Positions 28,741 through 35,992 of a DNA stretch of 37,530 nt are shown in pieces (position 1 is the first letter of the stretch; every line of letters starts with the position of its first letter). A program made the translations under genes and the position numbers. This DNA comes from a virus: positions 1-37,530 of IMG/VR virus record IMGVR_UViG_3300037459_000019; one strand, written 5' to 3'. The notes under the pieces were generated by a model that ran no database searches, was not told where the DNA came from, and saw only the letters and a program-made list of their open reading frames with translations.

Positions 28741-29179
28741 CTTGAAACTCCAATACATTTACATTATAAGTTTTACCGTTTTTTATATAGTCGTTTTCTT
28801 TTACATTAATCACTTTAAAATCATTCAATAAAGCAAAAGCTAAAACGTTTTTATATAAATCTGGTATCTCAGCGTATAAAGGTACAGTTCCCCGAAATAA
28901 AAGGGATTGTTGTCCAAAATTGATCGCGTGTTCTTTTCTATACTCAGGTAACACTTGCACATGGCACTCATTACCGTCTAAATATTTATGATAGACCATT
29001 AACGCGGCTATCTCGCCTTTAACATAACCACCTATATATAAGTATTCATTGTTAATTGGTGGCTCAAATTCTTCTATTAAAGGGCATTCATCACCTGTTA
29101 TTGTATCATAGATAGCAGGGTTGCATAATACCGCCTTTATATCATCAATATTGGTTGTTTCTTTAAGTATCAACTTCAC
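28712..29179 (-). CDS. P22 gp14-like head-assembly protein (GNAT-like fold)
   Basis: The sequence (MKLILKETTNIDDIKAVLCN, then EYLYIGGYVKGEIAALMVYH and VQVLPEYRKEHAINFGQQSL) follows a GNAT acetyltransferase-like pattern and matches the DUF2824/P22 gene 14 type. P22 gp14 helps head assembly before DNA ejection proteins are loaded. The usual acetyl-CoA loop is only partly recognisable, so enzymatic activity is doubtful. It overlaps the preceding and following genes by 17 and 29 bases. Confidence 0.7.
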   Translation of the reverse strand: MKLILKETTNIDDIKAVLCNPAIYDTITGDECPLIEEFEPPINNEYLYIGGYVKGEIAALMVYHKYLDGNECHVQVLPEYRKEHAINFGQQSLLFRGTVPLYAEIPDLYKNVLAFALLNDFKVINVKENDYIKNGKTYNVNVLEFQDGIRPKSNR

Positions 29180-29495
29180 GCCCCGTAACAGTAAAGTAAA
29201 CAGAATTCGTTGCTGATGATTCTATTCTTAACTCGCCTCCTGCTGGTATAGTTTGGTTAACAATACCTATACCTAAATCAACCTCACCCCAAACAACTAT
29301 TTTAAATGGTCGCTGTGGTTGTTCTGGTCCTAAAAGTGAAACTATATAAGCTTTATAGCTTGCGTTTACTACTGAATTATTAGCCGCTGTAAACGATTCG
29401 ATAATCACATTCTTATCATTTGGCGCTGTGTATACTAACTGCACAGAGTCGGCAGTTGTATTTGTGAAGTTATCAACTATCTGTTTAGTAGTCAT
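29163..29495 (-). CDS. Small beta-rich virion protein (110 aa)
   Basis: Composition and pattern (DSVQLVYTAPNDKNVIIESF, YKAYIVSLLG, GELRIESSATNSVYFTVTGR) suggest a beta-sandwich of the kind used in head fibres or tail accessory proteins. It lies between the fibre-like protein and gp14-like protein. No family recognised with confidence. Confidence 0.6.
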   Translation of the reverse strand: MTTKQIVDNFTNTTADSVQLVYTAPNDKNVIIESFTAANNSVVNASYKAYIVSLLGPEQPQRPFKIVVWGEVDLGIGIVNQTIPAGGELRIESSATNSVYFTVTGREVDT

Positions 29496-29507
29496 TATTT
29501 ACCGCCC

Positions 29508-30824
29508 CTACCTAGCCTGCACAACAAAAGAGCTGTCCAATTCTGCTGTTACATTGTTAGTCGCGCCAATATTTGCAACTTGAAATTTAACGTAATCATT
29601 TTTATTTAGTGTTATGTTGTCAAAATAAACATAATAACCAACATCTCTACCACCTTGAAGTGCGTTAATAACTCTGTTTTGTACTTTTTGGCTTTCAAAG
29701 GAAGTAGTTGCAGATCTGAACACAACCGCCTTTATAGCAACAACATCGTTTGCAGTGCCATCAATAACAAATTGAGATCCTATTTGATACTCTCTTGGAG
29801 AATCTCCTAAGTGCCTTAATTGGCCGTTAGAAGGTGAATCAAAATGTGTTAAGCCTGACGCTGTAAATGTGCCTGCTAAATCAACATAAACACCAGAGCT
29901 AGCAATTACCGTTGTAACTTCCGTTAAAACTGTAGCCTCACCACCAACAAAAGTATTATCTATCCCGTTGTTACCCATCCACTCACTAATCAAATCAGAT
30001 GCCGACACATTAGGAATTATATTTGTATCTGTAGCATCAAACACACCCTCTCTTGTAATCAAGCACCCATCAAGTTGTAATGTTGAAGGGTTTACAAAGT
30101 TGCCAGCGGTAAAATCAAGGAATGATACGCTTGCAGGTAAATCTATATTTTGATTAGACCTGAATCGTGAGTTCATAACAAAACCAGCACCAGCAGTAAA
30201 TAGAGAATAAGATCCGTCAACTAAAAATCGCACTATTGATGTGTCAATAAAATAACCACCAACCCATGTTCCGACAAGCGTTAATTCTGGCTTACCGCCA
30301 AGCCTTCCCGTACCAACCTCTAAGCCCTGACGGTAGCTTGTTAATGAGCCGAGCGATGAGCAGTTATTGTAATTAATACGGGTGAATTCAAATGCGTTAA
30401 GTCCTGTAGCATCAGTTAGGTTGTAAACCTGTGAGCCTGTGCCTGTTATTTCAATAGCATAATCAACACCTAAAACATTACCACTACCGCCTACGGGTGA
30501 TGTAAATAATGTAAAGCCTGCCTCACTGCATATTAACTTTGAAACATCGAAAGTTGTACCTATGATACTAATCCCACCAACTGGAACTTCTATACTTAAG
30601 CCTGTGCCAGTAAAATCAATAATACCATCGAGTATATAAACCTTTGTACTGTCAATTGTGCCGCCTAGAGTAGACGCTAAATTGCTTTGTTTTACTGTAA
30701 TTAAACTATCCAGACCACCAGCGTATAACTCTGTAAAGTTAGCTTGTGTTTTTGTAAAGGCACTGTGAAGTGTATCACCCGCTTTAGCATCTGCTGTACC
30801 AATGTTTATATCTTGTTGTGCCAT
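29508..30824 (-). CDS. Tail fibre-like structural protein (438 aa)
   Basis: The N-terminus has the common phage fibre motif INIGTADAKAGDTLHSAFTK, then TQANFTELYAGG. Residues about 60-260 are repeated short beta strands (GISIIGTTFDVSKLICSEAG, GYFIDTSIVRFLVDGSYSLF) compatible with a beta-helix or prism. The last 130 residues look like a jelly-roll receptor-binding domain (FDSPSNGQLRHLGDSPREYQ, then YVYFDNITLNKNDYVKF). It is upstream of the ejection set, so it may be a head- or neck-attached fibre. Its start overlaps the previous stop. Confidence 0.65.
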   Translation of the reverse strand: MAQQDINIGTADAKAGDTLHSAFTKTQANFTELYAGGLDSLITVKQSNLASTLGGTIDSTKVYILDGIIDFTGTGLSIEVPVGGISIIGTTFDVSKLICSEAGFTLFTSPVGGSGNVLGVDYAIEITGTGSQVYNLTDATGLNAFEFTRINYNNCSSLGSLTSYRQGLEVGTGRLGGKPELTLVGTWVGGYFIDTSIVRFLVDGSYSLFTAGAGFVMNSRFRSNQNIDLPASVSFLDFTAGNFVNPSTLQLDGCLITREGVFDATDTNIIPNVSASDLISEWMGNNGIDNTFVGGEATVLTEVTTVIASSGVYVDLAGTFTASGLTHFDSPSNGQLRHLGDSPREYQIGSQFVIDGTANDVVAIKAVVFRSATTSFESQKVQNRVINALQGGRDVGYYVYFDNITLNKNDYVKFQVANIGATNNVTAELDSSFVVQAR

Positions 30825-31120
30825 TACGCTATAACCTTATCAGTTGTTATAAATGTTAAATCTGTTGTGAAGCCTGATGTATCTATTGTAAATTCAGGCA
30901 ATCCGTTTAATTGTTGCTGTAAAAATTGAATCTGTGAACTATAACCACTATTTACAATGGTTGTTGAATTGATTGTTAAGTCTGAATTACCACCTGTCTT
31001 GCGCCATAACTGAAATAAAATAGTATTCTGTTGCTCAATGAAAGCCCTAACCTCCCTGTCATCGATAAAAGCCTTTGGCAATCGCAAAAATGGGGGTGGA
31101 TTAACCTTGACGGATGCCAT
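30824..31120 (-). CDS. Small virion protein next to gp10-like gene (98 aa)
   Basis: The protein begins MASVKVNPPPFLRLPKAFID, then DREVRAFIEQQNTILFQLWR, a helix likely to trimerise. Position directly after gp10-like protein is where P22 places gp26, the tail needle, so a short needle or fibre-base role is possible; length is much shorter than gp26. It overlaps both neighbours by one base (TAATG). Confidence 0.55.
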   Translation of the reverse strand: MASVKVNPPPFLRLPKAFIDDREVRAFIEQQNTILFQLWRKTGGNSDLTINSTTIVNSGYSSQIQFLQQQLNGLPEFTIDTSGFTTDLTFITTDKVIA

Positions 31121-32550
31121 TATTTACCAGCCAAACGCAAGTCAATTGTTGCAGAATAAAGCGAGTAGTTAACAGGGTCAGTCGTTGATATTCTAAATAT
31201 CCGATCGTAAAATGTGCCTAAATCAAAAAACTCAACCTGTAATGTAAACTCACCTAGTCGACCAACCTCAGGCCATGAGCCAGCGCTCCAACTTCGACCG
31301 CCATCATCAGAATACTCAATCATAATTCTTGGCGTATCACCTTGACCATCAATCAAACCCACGCCTGTTTCCATGATAAACTTAACAGCAGACATTTGAA
31401 CTCGCTTACCTTTGGCGCCTAGCAAATCACCGTTAACGCTTTGTGTTACTCGTATTCTTTGCAGTGGTTCGCCGTTATTAGTGTAGGTATCAAAATCTAA
31501 TTCATAGATATCACCGCTATCAGCATCAGCAACTATATTTTTACCGTAAGCGCTTATGATTGATTGGCCCTGATATTTTAAAGTATCTAATGGCTGATTA
31601 ACTCCGCTTGATAATTCAAACCAACCGTTAACACCTAAACTTTCATTGACTACAAATGTTTTGTTTTCGCTTGGAAATGTAATCTGATAAAAGTTTTGGC
31701 CCTCAAATGTGAAAGTATTTGCTATGGCATCACTAACATCTGAATATTTTTGTATTTCGTTTGATATAGTATCGGTGCTAATTCTTTGTTCAACGCCTGC
31801 CGCTGCTCTATATATGGCGAAGTCATCACCCAGCCAATAAAAAGCTTGGTCTGTTTCTGCTATAGAATGAATAGCCGCTAAGCCTACTGTAAAGATTCTA
31901 CCTTGCAATTTTTCAATAGGTGGACTACCAACGCCAGAGTTGTACCAGCCAACAATGGAACGTACACCACAGCGATATATAACCTCATCGAAAACGTAAT
32001 CCCTAACTAGGTCATCAGGTAATGTTTCTTCGCCTATAATGTTTAATCCGCTAGCCTCTGCCCCGTTACCAACATCAGATACAGTTGAGAATTTATCAAA
32101 GGTGTATATGAATTGGTTGTTAAAAAAGTCTACTGATTTAGCGCCTGTAATATTAACGTTGGTTACTTCAGTGACTAAATTGGTATCTGTTGTGAATTGC
32201 CATACCTTTAAATCTGACACGATAAACATGTTAATGCCATCATCTGCCATTATTGCGTAATCATCACCGGGTATCACGCCTAATAATGTATGTTCGCCTA
32301 GCTTATCGATACTATAAAGCCCGCCACCTTTTACTTGATAAAGAACTTCAGCCATTCGATGAAAGCCACGATCTAAACCTACAGTTTTGTTAATTGACTT
32401 TAAGCCAGGAAAGGGAAGTAATACAAACTGTTCTTTACCTTGATCACTAAACTGTTGATACCAATTTTGTGTGACTTGGCTAGATAATGGTTTGGACCTA
32501 CTTTGATAAGATGGCCCTGTTGTATTTACTGGTACAGTTTGAAAAGCCAT
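31120..32550 (-). CDS. P22 gp10-like packaged-DNA stabilisation / tail-hub protein
   Basis: It closes the filled head below the portal and gp4-like ring. The pattern fits P22 gp10: SQVTQNWYQQFSDQGKEQFV, LLPFPGLKSI near the N-terminus, then repeated blade-like beta segments (AIMADDGINMFIVSDLKVWQ, AFYWLGDDFAIYRAAAGVEQ, FVVNESLGVNGWFELSSGV). The length of 476 aa equals that of P22 gp10, about 470 aa. It begins at the stop of the gp4-like gene (one-base overlap). Confidence 0.85.
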   Translation of the reverse strand: MAFQTVPVNTTGPSYQSRSKPLSSQVTQNWYQQFSDQGKEQFVLLPFPGLKSINKTVGLDRGFHRMAEVLYQVKGGGLYSIDKLGEHTLLGVIPGDDYAIMADDGINMFIVSDLKVWQFTTDTNLVTEVTNVNITGAKSVDFFNNQFIYTFDKFSTVSDVGNGAEASGLNIIGEETLPDDLVRDYVFDEVIYRCGVRSIVGWYNSGVGSPPIEKLQGRIFTVGLAAIHSIAETDQAFYWLGDDFAIYRAAAGVEQRISTDTISNEIQKYSDVSDAIANTFTFEGQNFYQITFPSENKTFVVNESLGVNGWFELSSGVNQPLDTLKYQGQSIISAYGKNIVADADSGDIYELDFDTYTNNGEPLQRIRVTQSVNGDLLGAKGKRVQMSAVKFIMETGVGLIDGQGDTPRIMIEYSDDGGRSWSAGSWPEVGRLGEFTLQVEFFDLGTFYDRIFRISTTDPVNYSLYSATIDLRLAGK

Positions 32551-33176
32551 TAAACAACCATCCCATTTTTAAGACTCATTGATGGACCAGGACCATACCT
32601 GCCTTTTTTATCTGCTTTGTTAGCGCCTTTAATGGCACTCATAAACATCTCGTTGTATTTTAATTGCTGCTCTAAATCTTGTGAGTAGCCAAACAACGCT
32701 GTTAATGCACCGAATAGATAAATACTAGGGTGACTGGTTAATATTTCATTGGTTTGATTGGTAACGCTTAATGGTGTTGCCTTTCTGAAGTATTGAATCT
32801 CTAATGTGTATTCACTATCAGGAACTCTGTCAAGCTGAACCTCATTGCCAATAATAGTAAAAAATGTAGGCCTACCAGTAGCTACTTGCTTTTGCATTTG
32901 CTCTGGTGCTTGAAAAGTTAGTTGGCCGCCGTTATCACCAGTAACTAGTCGAACGCTACGTGCTGACTCAAAACCATCAGGTAACCCTACATATTGCCCA
33001 GCAGTTGCGGCAGTCGATACTATTTCCATACTACGCACTTTTAACGGCTGTATCTCATTTGAATACATAGCGTTTTCAGCAAGTAATATAAAGTCAGCTA
33101 TCTTATTACCAAGATCGCCACGATGCGACCAGTCAACAACTTCCTTAACTAAATTATCAAACACATCAAGAGACAT
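32550..33176 (-). CDS. P22 gp4-like head-tail adaptor
   Basis: Typical adaptor start with helical bundle: VVDWSHRGDLGNKIADFILL, then AENAMYSNEIQPLKVRSMEI. A beta part follows (GQYVGLPDGFESARSVRLVT, TFFTIIGNEVQLDRVPDSEY) and then YFRKATPLS and a helical C-terminus. The length of 208 aa fits podovirus adaptors binding under the portal. Its stop overlaps the gp10-like start, and its own start overlaps the 33176-33502 gene. Confidence 0.83.
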   Translation of the reverse strand: MSLDVFDNLVKEVVDWSHRGDLGNKIADFILLAENAMYSNEIQPLKVRSMEIVSTAATAGQYVGLPDGFESARSVRLVTGDNGGQLTFQAPEQMQKQVATGRPTFFTIIGNEVQLDRVPDSEYTLEIQYFRKATPLSVTNQTNEILTSHPSIYLFGALTALFGYSQDLEQQLKYNEMFMSAIKGANKADKKGRYGPGPSMSLKNGMVV

Positions 33177-33502
33177 TAGATTACACCTTGTTTAGTTCTT
33201 AGCTTAGCCCAATCAGGCGAATTTAATTTACCTAGTAGAAACTTTCTATTCTGCTTATCTAAAGGATTGATACAATCAGCACCTTTAGCTTTTAATTCTT
33301 CGGTCCATTGCACAATAACAATAGGGGGGATTGATGCCATACGATGCCAGTCACCTTGAAAACCTTTAGAGTTTGCACTTTCAAACTTCTTGTTGTGCTC
33401 TATAAATGGAGACACATCTTGCGTTTGATAAACTTGTATTTTACCATCAGCATTTTTAGAGTAGTTTTCTACTATATCTGTTTGTTCATCTCTTACGCGC
33501 AT
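33176..33502 (-). CDS. Virion-associated hypothetical protein (108 aa)
   Basis: MRVRDEQTDIVENYSKNADG, then KIQVYQTQDVSPFIEHNKKF and IPPIVIVQWTEELKAKG. Proteins like this follow the major capsid gene and precede the adaptor in related short-tailed phages. The ATG is the last gene-start before the tandem repeat at 33528. Function is unknown; a head-completion role is inferred. Confidence 0.6.
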   Translation of the reverse strand: MRVRDEQTDIVENYSKNADGKIQVYQTQDVSPFIEHNKKFESANSKGFQGDWHRMASIPPIVIVQWTEELKAKGADCINPLDKQNRKFLLGKLNSPDWAKLRTKQGVI

Positions 33503-33527
33503 TGTTAACCCTTAGATAAAGCGGCTA

Positions 33528-33563
33528 TTACACCGCATTCAATTTACACCGCATTCAATTTAC
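33528..33563. repeat. Tandem 16-base repeat (two copies plus four bases)
   Basis: TTACACCGCATTCAAT is repeated at 33528-33543 and 33544-33559, followed by TTAC. The last four bases include the stop codon of the 33560-33712 gene. The repeat occupies the gap between two minus-strand genes. It is either a recent slippage duplication or a paired binding site. Confidence 0.9.
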
Positions 33564-33712
33564 TTTTTAGGTTCTTTGTACTTAGTTACACATTTATTAT
33601 CATGTGCAAACTCTAACTCTTTGCCGCTTAACTCAACAATATCACCCTTACGGTGCATTTTAGAGTCTTTTTCTTCAGCCCGAAAACCTTTGTCAATAAC
33701 ATATCTAGCCAT
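33560..33712 (-). CDS. Small basic protein between capsid and head-completion genes (50 aa)
   Basis: ATG 33712, with AAGGTAAATATC upstream, encodes MARYVIDKGFRAEEKDSKMH, then RKGDIVELSGKELEFAHDNK and CVTKYKEPKK. The RKGDIVELSGKE stretch resembles the small ring- or decoration-like proteins near the capsid gene of many phages. It occupies a 250-base gap that would otherwise be empty. Confidence 0.6.
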   Translation of the reverse strand: MARYVIDKGFRAEEKDSKMHRKGDIVELSGKELEFAHDNKCVTKYKEPKK

Positions 33713-33731
33713 GATATTTACCTTAATTAAT

Positions 33732-33745
33732 GGGCTTCCTTGCCC
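33732..33745 (-). terminator. Weak hairpin after capsid gene
   Basis: GGGC (33732-33735) and GCCC (33742-33745) with a 6-base loop lie about 10 bases past the capsid stop. No clear U-run follows. It could act as an attenuator that keeps capsid expression above downstream genes. Confidence 0.3.
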
Positions 33746-33755
33746 GTCACAATTC

Positions 33756-34712
33756 CTATGAAGTTAACGCAGTAATGATACCGCTTGATTTCTCGTTACG
33801 AGCTTCAAGAGTATATTCAGAAAGTAATTGAACGCGATCTGAATCACCATTTTTAGCTAGTGGTGTTTCTTGGAAGTCTGCAAGAGTTGCTAAGCTCCAC
33901 ATATTCATATCAAGAACTAACATTGAAGTTTGAACTTGAAAACGGTTAGGGATAACAGCCAATGAGCCAAAATCAGATACATAAATATCGATAGCCGTAT
34001 GAACTGTTGCCGCGTTACCATCAACAACACGTTGAGCAGCGCCCGAAGTGCCACCATTAACAATACCAGACATAGCCTGCTTGATAGTTGAGCCAACCAT
34101 AATAGTATCTGGCTCACCACCTTCATCAAAACAAGACGCTAAAACATCTTTTAATTGAGACTCTGCAAATGCTCTGTTAGTACCTGGTGTGTTTGCATCC
34201 GAACCGTCACCAGTAGGAGCAACAGCGCCAACACCGCCATCAAAGTTAGTCGCTAACCATGATTCAACACCAGCACAAATACGTGCTGCAGCGGTTGAGC
34301 CTGCAACTTTAGCTTTATTGGCTAGGATTACTTTTTCCATATCACGTTTAAGCTCTTTAGTCTTAAGCATGATTTGGTAGTCCATCTCGTCACCACGACC
34401 AGCACTATCAACTTGACGCTGTGTACGTGTTACTTGAGGGACTTTATCAGAGATTTGAGTTTGATTACCTAAGCGCACTGAAGGAGTTGAGGCGGTTGTG
34501 GTTGCGTCATTACCTTCAATTTGCGCGTTAGTGTCATCTGCTGCGGCTAAATCTTGAGTTTGCCACTCATGATTTGTTGCGTTTGCTGGGCCGCGAGAAA
34601 TACCACTAATGAAAGGGGTAGTTGTTGGCGCGATGTTATAAATGTTGTTAATTAAATCTTCACGATTACCAATGGCATCGTATGTGCTTACTGTATCAGC
34701 TGGAGTGCTCAT
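33756..34712 (-). CDS. Major capsid protein, SU10 family (DUF5309-like)
   Basis: The HK97-fold capsid subunit. SU10-type features are the N-terminus TVSTYDAIGNREDLINNIYN with IAPTTTPFISGI, then ATNHEWQTQDLAAADDTNAQ. The middle has TRTQRQVDSAGRGDEMDYQI, followed by KELKRDMEKVILANKA. The C-terminus ends DRVQLLSEYTLEARNEKSSG. The length of 318 aa is normal. The P22 coat protein is of a different family, so the head is mosaic. It follows the scaffold gene with an 11-base gap. Confidence 0.87.
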   Translation of the reverse strand: MSTPADTVSTYDAIGNREDLINNIYNIAPTTTPFISGISRGPANATNHEWQTQDLAAADDTNAQIEGNDATTTASTPSVRLGNQTQISDKVPQVTRTQRQVDSAGRGDEMDYQIMLKTKELKRDMEKVILANKAKVAGSTAAARICAGVESWLATNFDGGVGAVAPTGDGSDANTPGTNRAFAESQLKDVLASCFDEGGEPDTIMVGSTIKQAMSGIVNGGTSGAAQRVVDGNAATVHTAIDIYVSDFGSLAVIPNRFQVQTSMLVLDMNMWSLATLADFQETPLAKNGDSDRVQLLSEYTLEARNEKSSGIITALTS

Positions 34713-34723
34713 AATAATTTTCC

Positions 34724-35677
34724 TTACTGTAGTTGTCGGTTTAGCCTACGTAATAATAAAAAGTCTTTGTCGCTACCGGTTTGGTTATACCGCTTTTGAA
34801 CGATCTTAATATCATCTTGTACACTGTTATTTGCTTTCGCTCTTGGTTTTGTACTTACCGGTGCTCTGCGTACTTTCTTTTCAATCGCTGCATTTTTGCT
34901 GTTTTGCTTTTTATATCTAGCGGCATCCAACATGATTTCATAGTGTCTAGCATCAAAGCCTGATAACTCAGCCTGACCAATACCACGCGATTCTGCGTAA
35001 GTAGTCATCAAGTTAGTATCATCTGTAAACTGTTTGCTTTGCTTGCCGTTATCCATCCATTCAGGATGCGCGGCGAACAAATCAGCGCTTACCTTTGCCA
35101 TATCTACACCTTGAACTGGTAACTCTGCTTTAGACGATGCTAATAGCTTTTTACGGTTATCCATTTTCTCAGTGTGTTCAATGTACTTTTCCGGTTCATA
35201 CTCTCGCCATTCTGCCAGCATTTCAGCGCTTGGCGTATCTTCTTCAATCATCGCGTTAAGTTGTGCGAGCTTAGTATTGAATTCAGATTGCTTAGCGGTA
35301 AAATCATCCTGCTCAACTTTAAATGCTTTCACATCTTCAGCATGAGATTGCGTCTTGCGAGTATAATCAGCTTGCATAAGTCCGTTAGCTTTCCACTCTT
35401 TGATTTGGTTTGAGTCTACTTCTTCACCGTCGATATCATAGTAAAAAAGCTCTGCCTCCGTATCATTCGTTTGTGCTGCTGTAACCTCTTCTGCTGGTTC
35501 TTCAGTCTTCGGTGCAACTTCTTCATTGGTAATTACCTCTGATTCTATTACTTCTTCAACTGGTTCGTCTTTCGACAAGTCTACAGCTTCGGTGTTTTCA
35601 GGTTGTTCAATTATAGAGTCCTGATTGCTCCTAGCTTTTTTTCTTTCTTCTAAATAGGTTTGTTCTGCTGTGTTCAT
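34724..35677 (-). CDS. Scaffolding protein
   Basis: It guides capsid assembly and is lost on maturation. The first 75 residues are acidic and low-complexity (SKDEPVEEVIESEVITNEEV). A helical middle follows (KAFKVEQDDFTAKQSEFNTK), and the C-terminus is basic (KKVRRAPVSTKPRAKANNSV) ending in KRYNQTGSDKDFLLLRRLNR, as expected for a capsid-binding tail. Position immediately before the capsid gene supports it. AAGGACTGACAAA precedes the ATG and is shared with the terminase small-subunit leader. Confidence 0.8.
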   Translation of the reverse strand: MNTAEQTYLEERKKARSNQDSIIEQPENTEAVDLSKDEPVEEVIESEVITNEEVAPKTEEPAEEVTAAQTNDTEAELFYYDIDGEEVDSNQIKEWKANGLMQADYTRKTQSHAEDVKAFKVEQDDFTAKQSEFNTKLAQLNAMIEEDTPSAEMLAEWREYEPEKYIEHTEKMDNRKKLLASSKAELPVQGVDMAKVSADLFAAHPEWMDNGKQSKQFTDDTNLMTTYAESRGIGQAELSGFDARHYEIMLDAARYKKQNSKNAAIEKKVRRAPVSTKPRAKANNSVQDDIKIVQKRYNQTGSDKDFLLLRRLNRQLQ

Positions 35678-35704
35678 TTTGTCAGTCCTTACGGTTGTTG
35701 ACGG

Positions 35705-35992
35705 TTAAATAACGTTTTGTAGTTTAATGTTTACTCTTTCTATCAATGTTAATTTAGCGTTCTTACCTTCTTTAATAGTCTTAGTAAACTTATCTAAGAA
35801 GCTATTTAATACTTGTGATTGATGCCAAGCTGCTGTGCGTTCTTTCTCATTATCTAGACCTGTACTTTCAAACCTGTTAAGTAAGTCACCACGCAAGGAA
35901 ATAATAAACTCCTGTATTAGTGGGTCGTTAAGTAATTGATCGGCACGTTGAGCCTTTTGTATTTGATTCTTTAAATCTGCTTCACTACGCAT
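35705..35992 (-). CDS. Hypothetical head protein downstream of portal (95 aa)
   Basis: MRSEADLKNQIQKAQRADQL, then LNDPLIQEFIISLRGDLLNR and a helical remainder. The protein resembles small helical proteins between portal and scaffold genes in short-tailed phages. Its start overlaps the portal stop by 8 bases. Function is unknown. Confidence 0.6.
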   Translation of the reverse strand: MRSEADLKNQIQKAQRADQLLNDPLIQEFIISLRGDLLNRFESTGLDNEKERTAAWHQSQVLNSFLDKFTKTIKEGKNAKLTLIERVNIKLQNVI

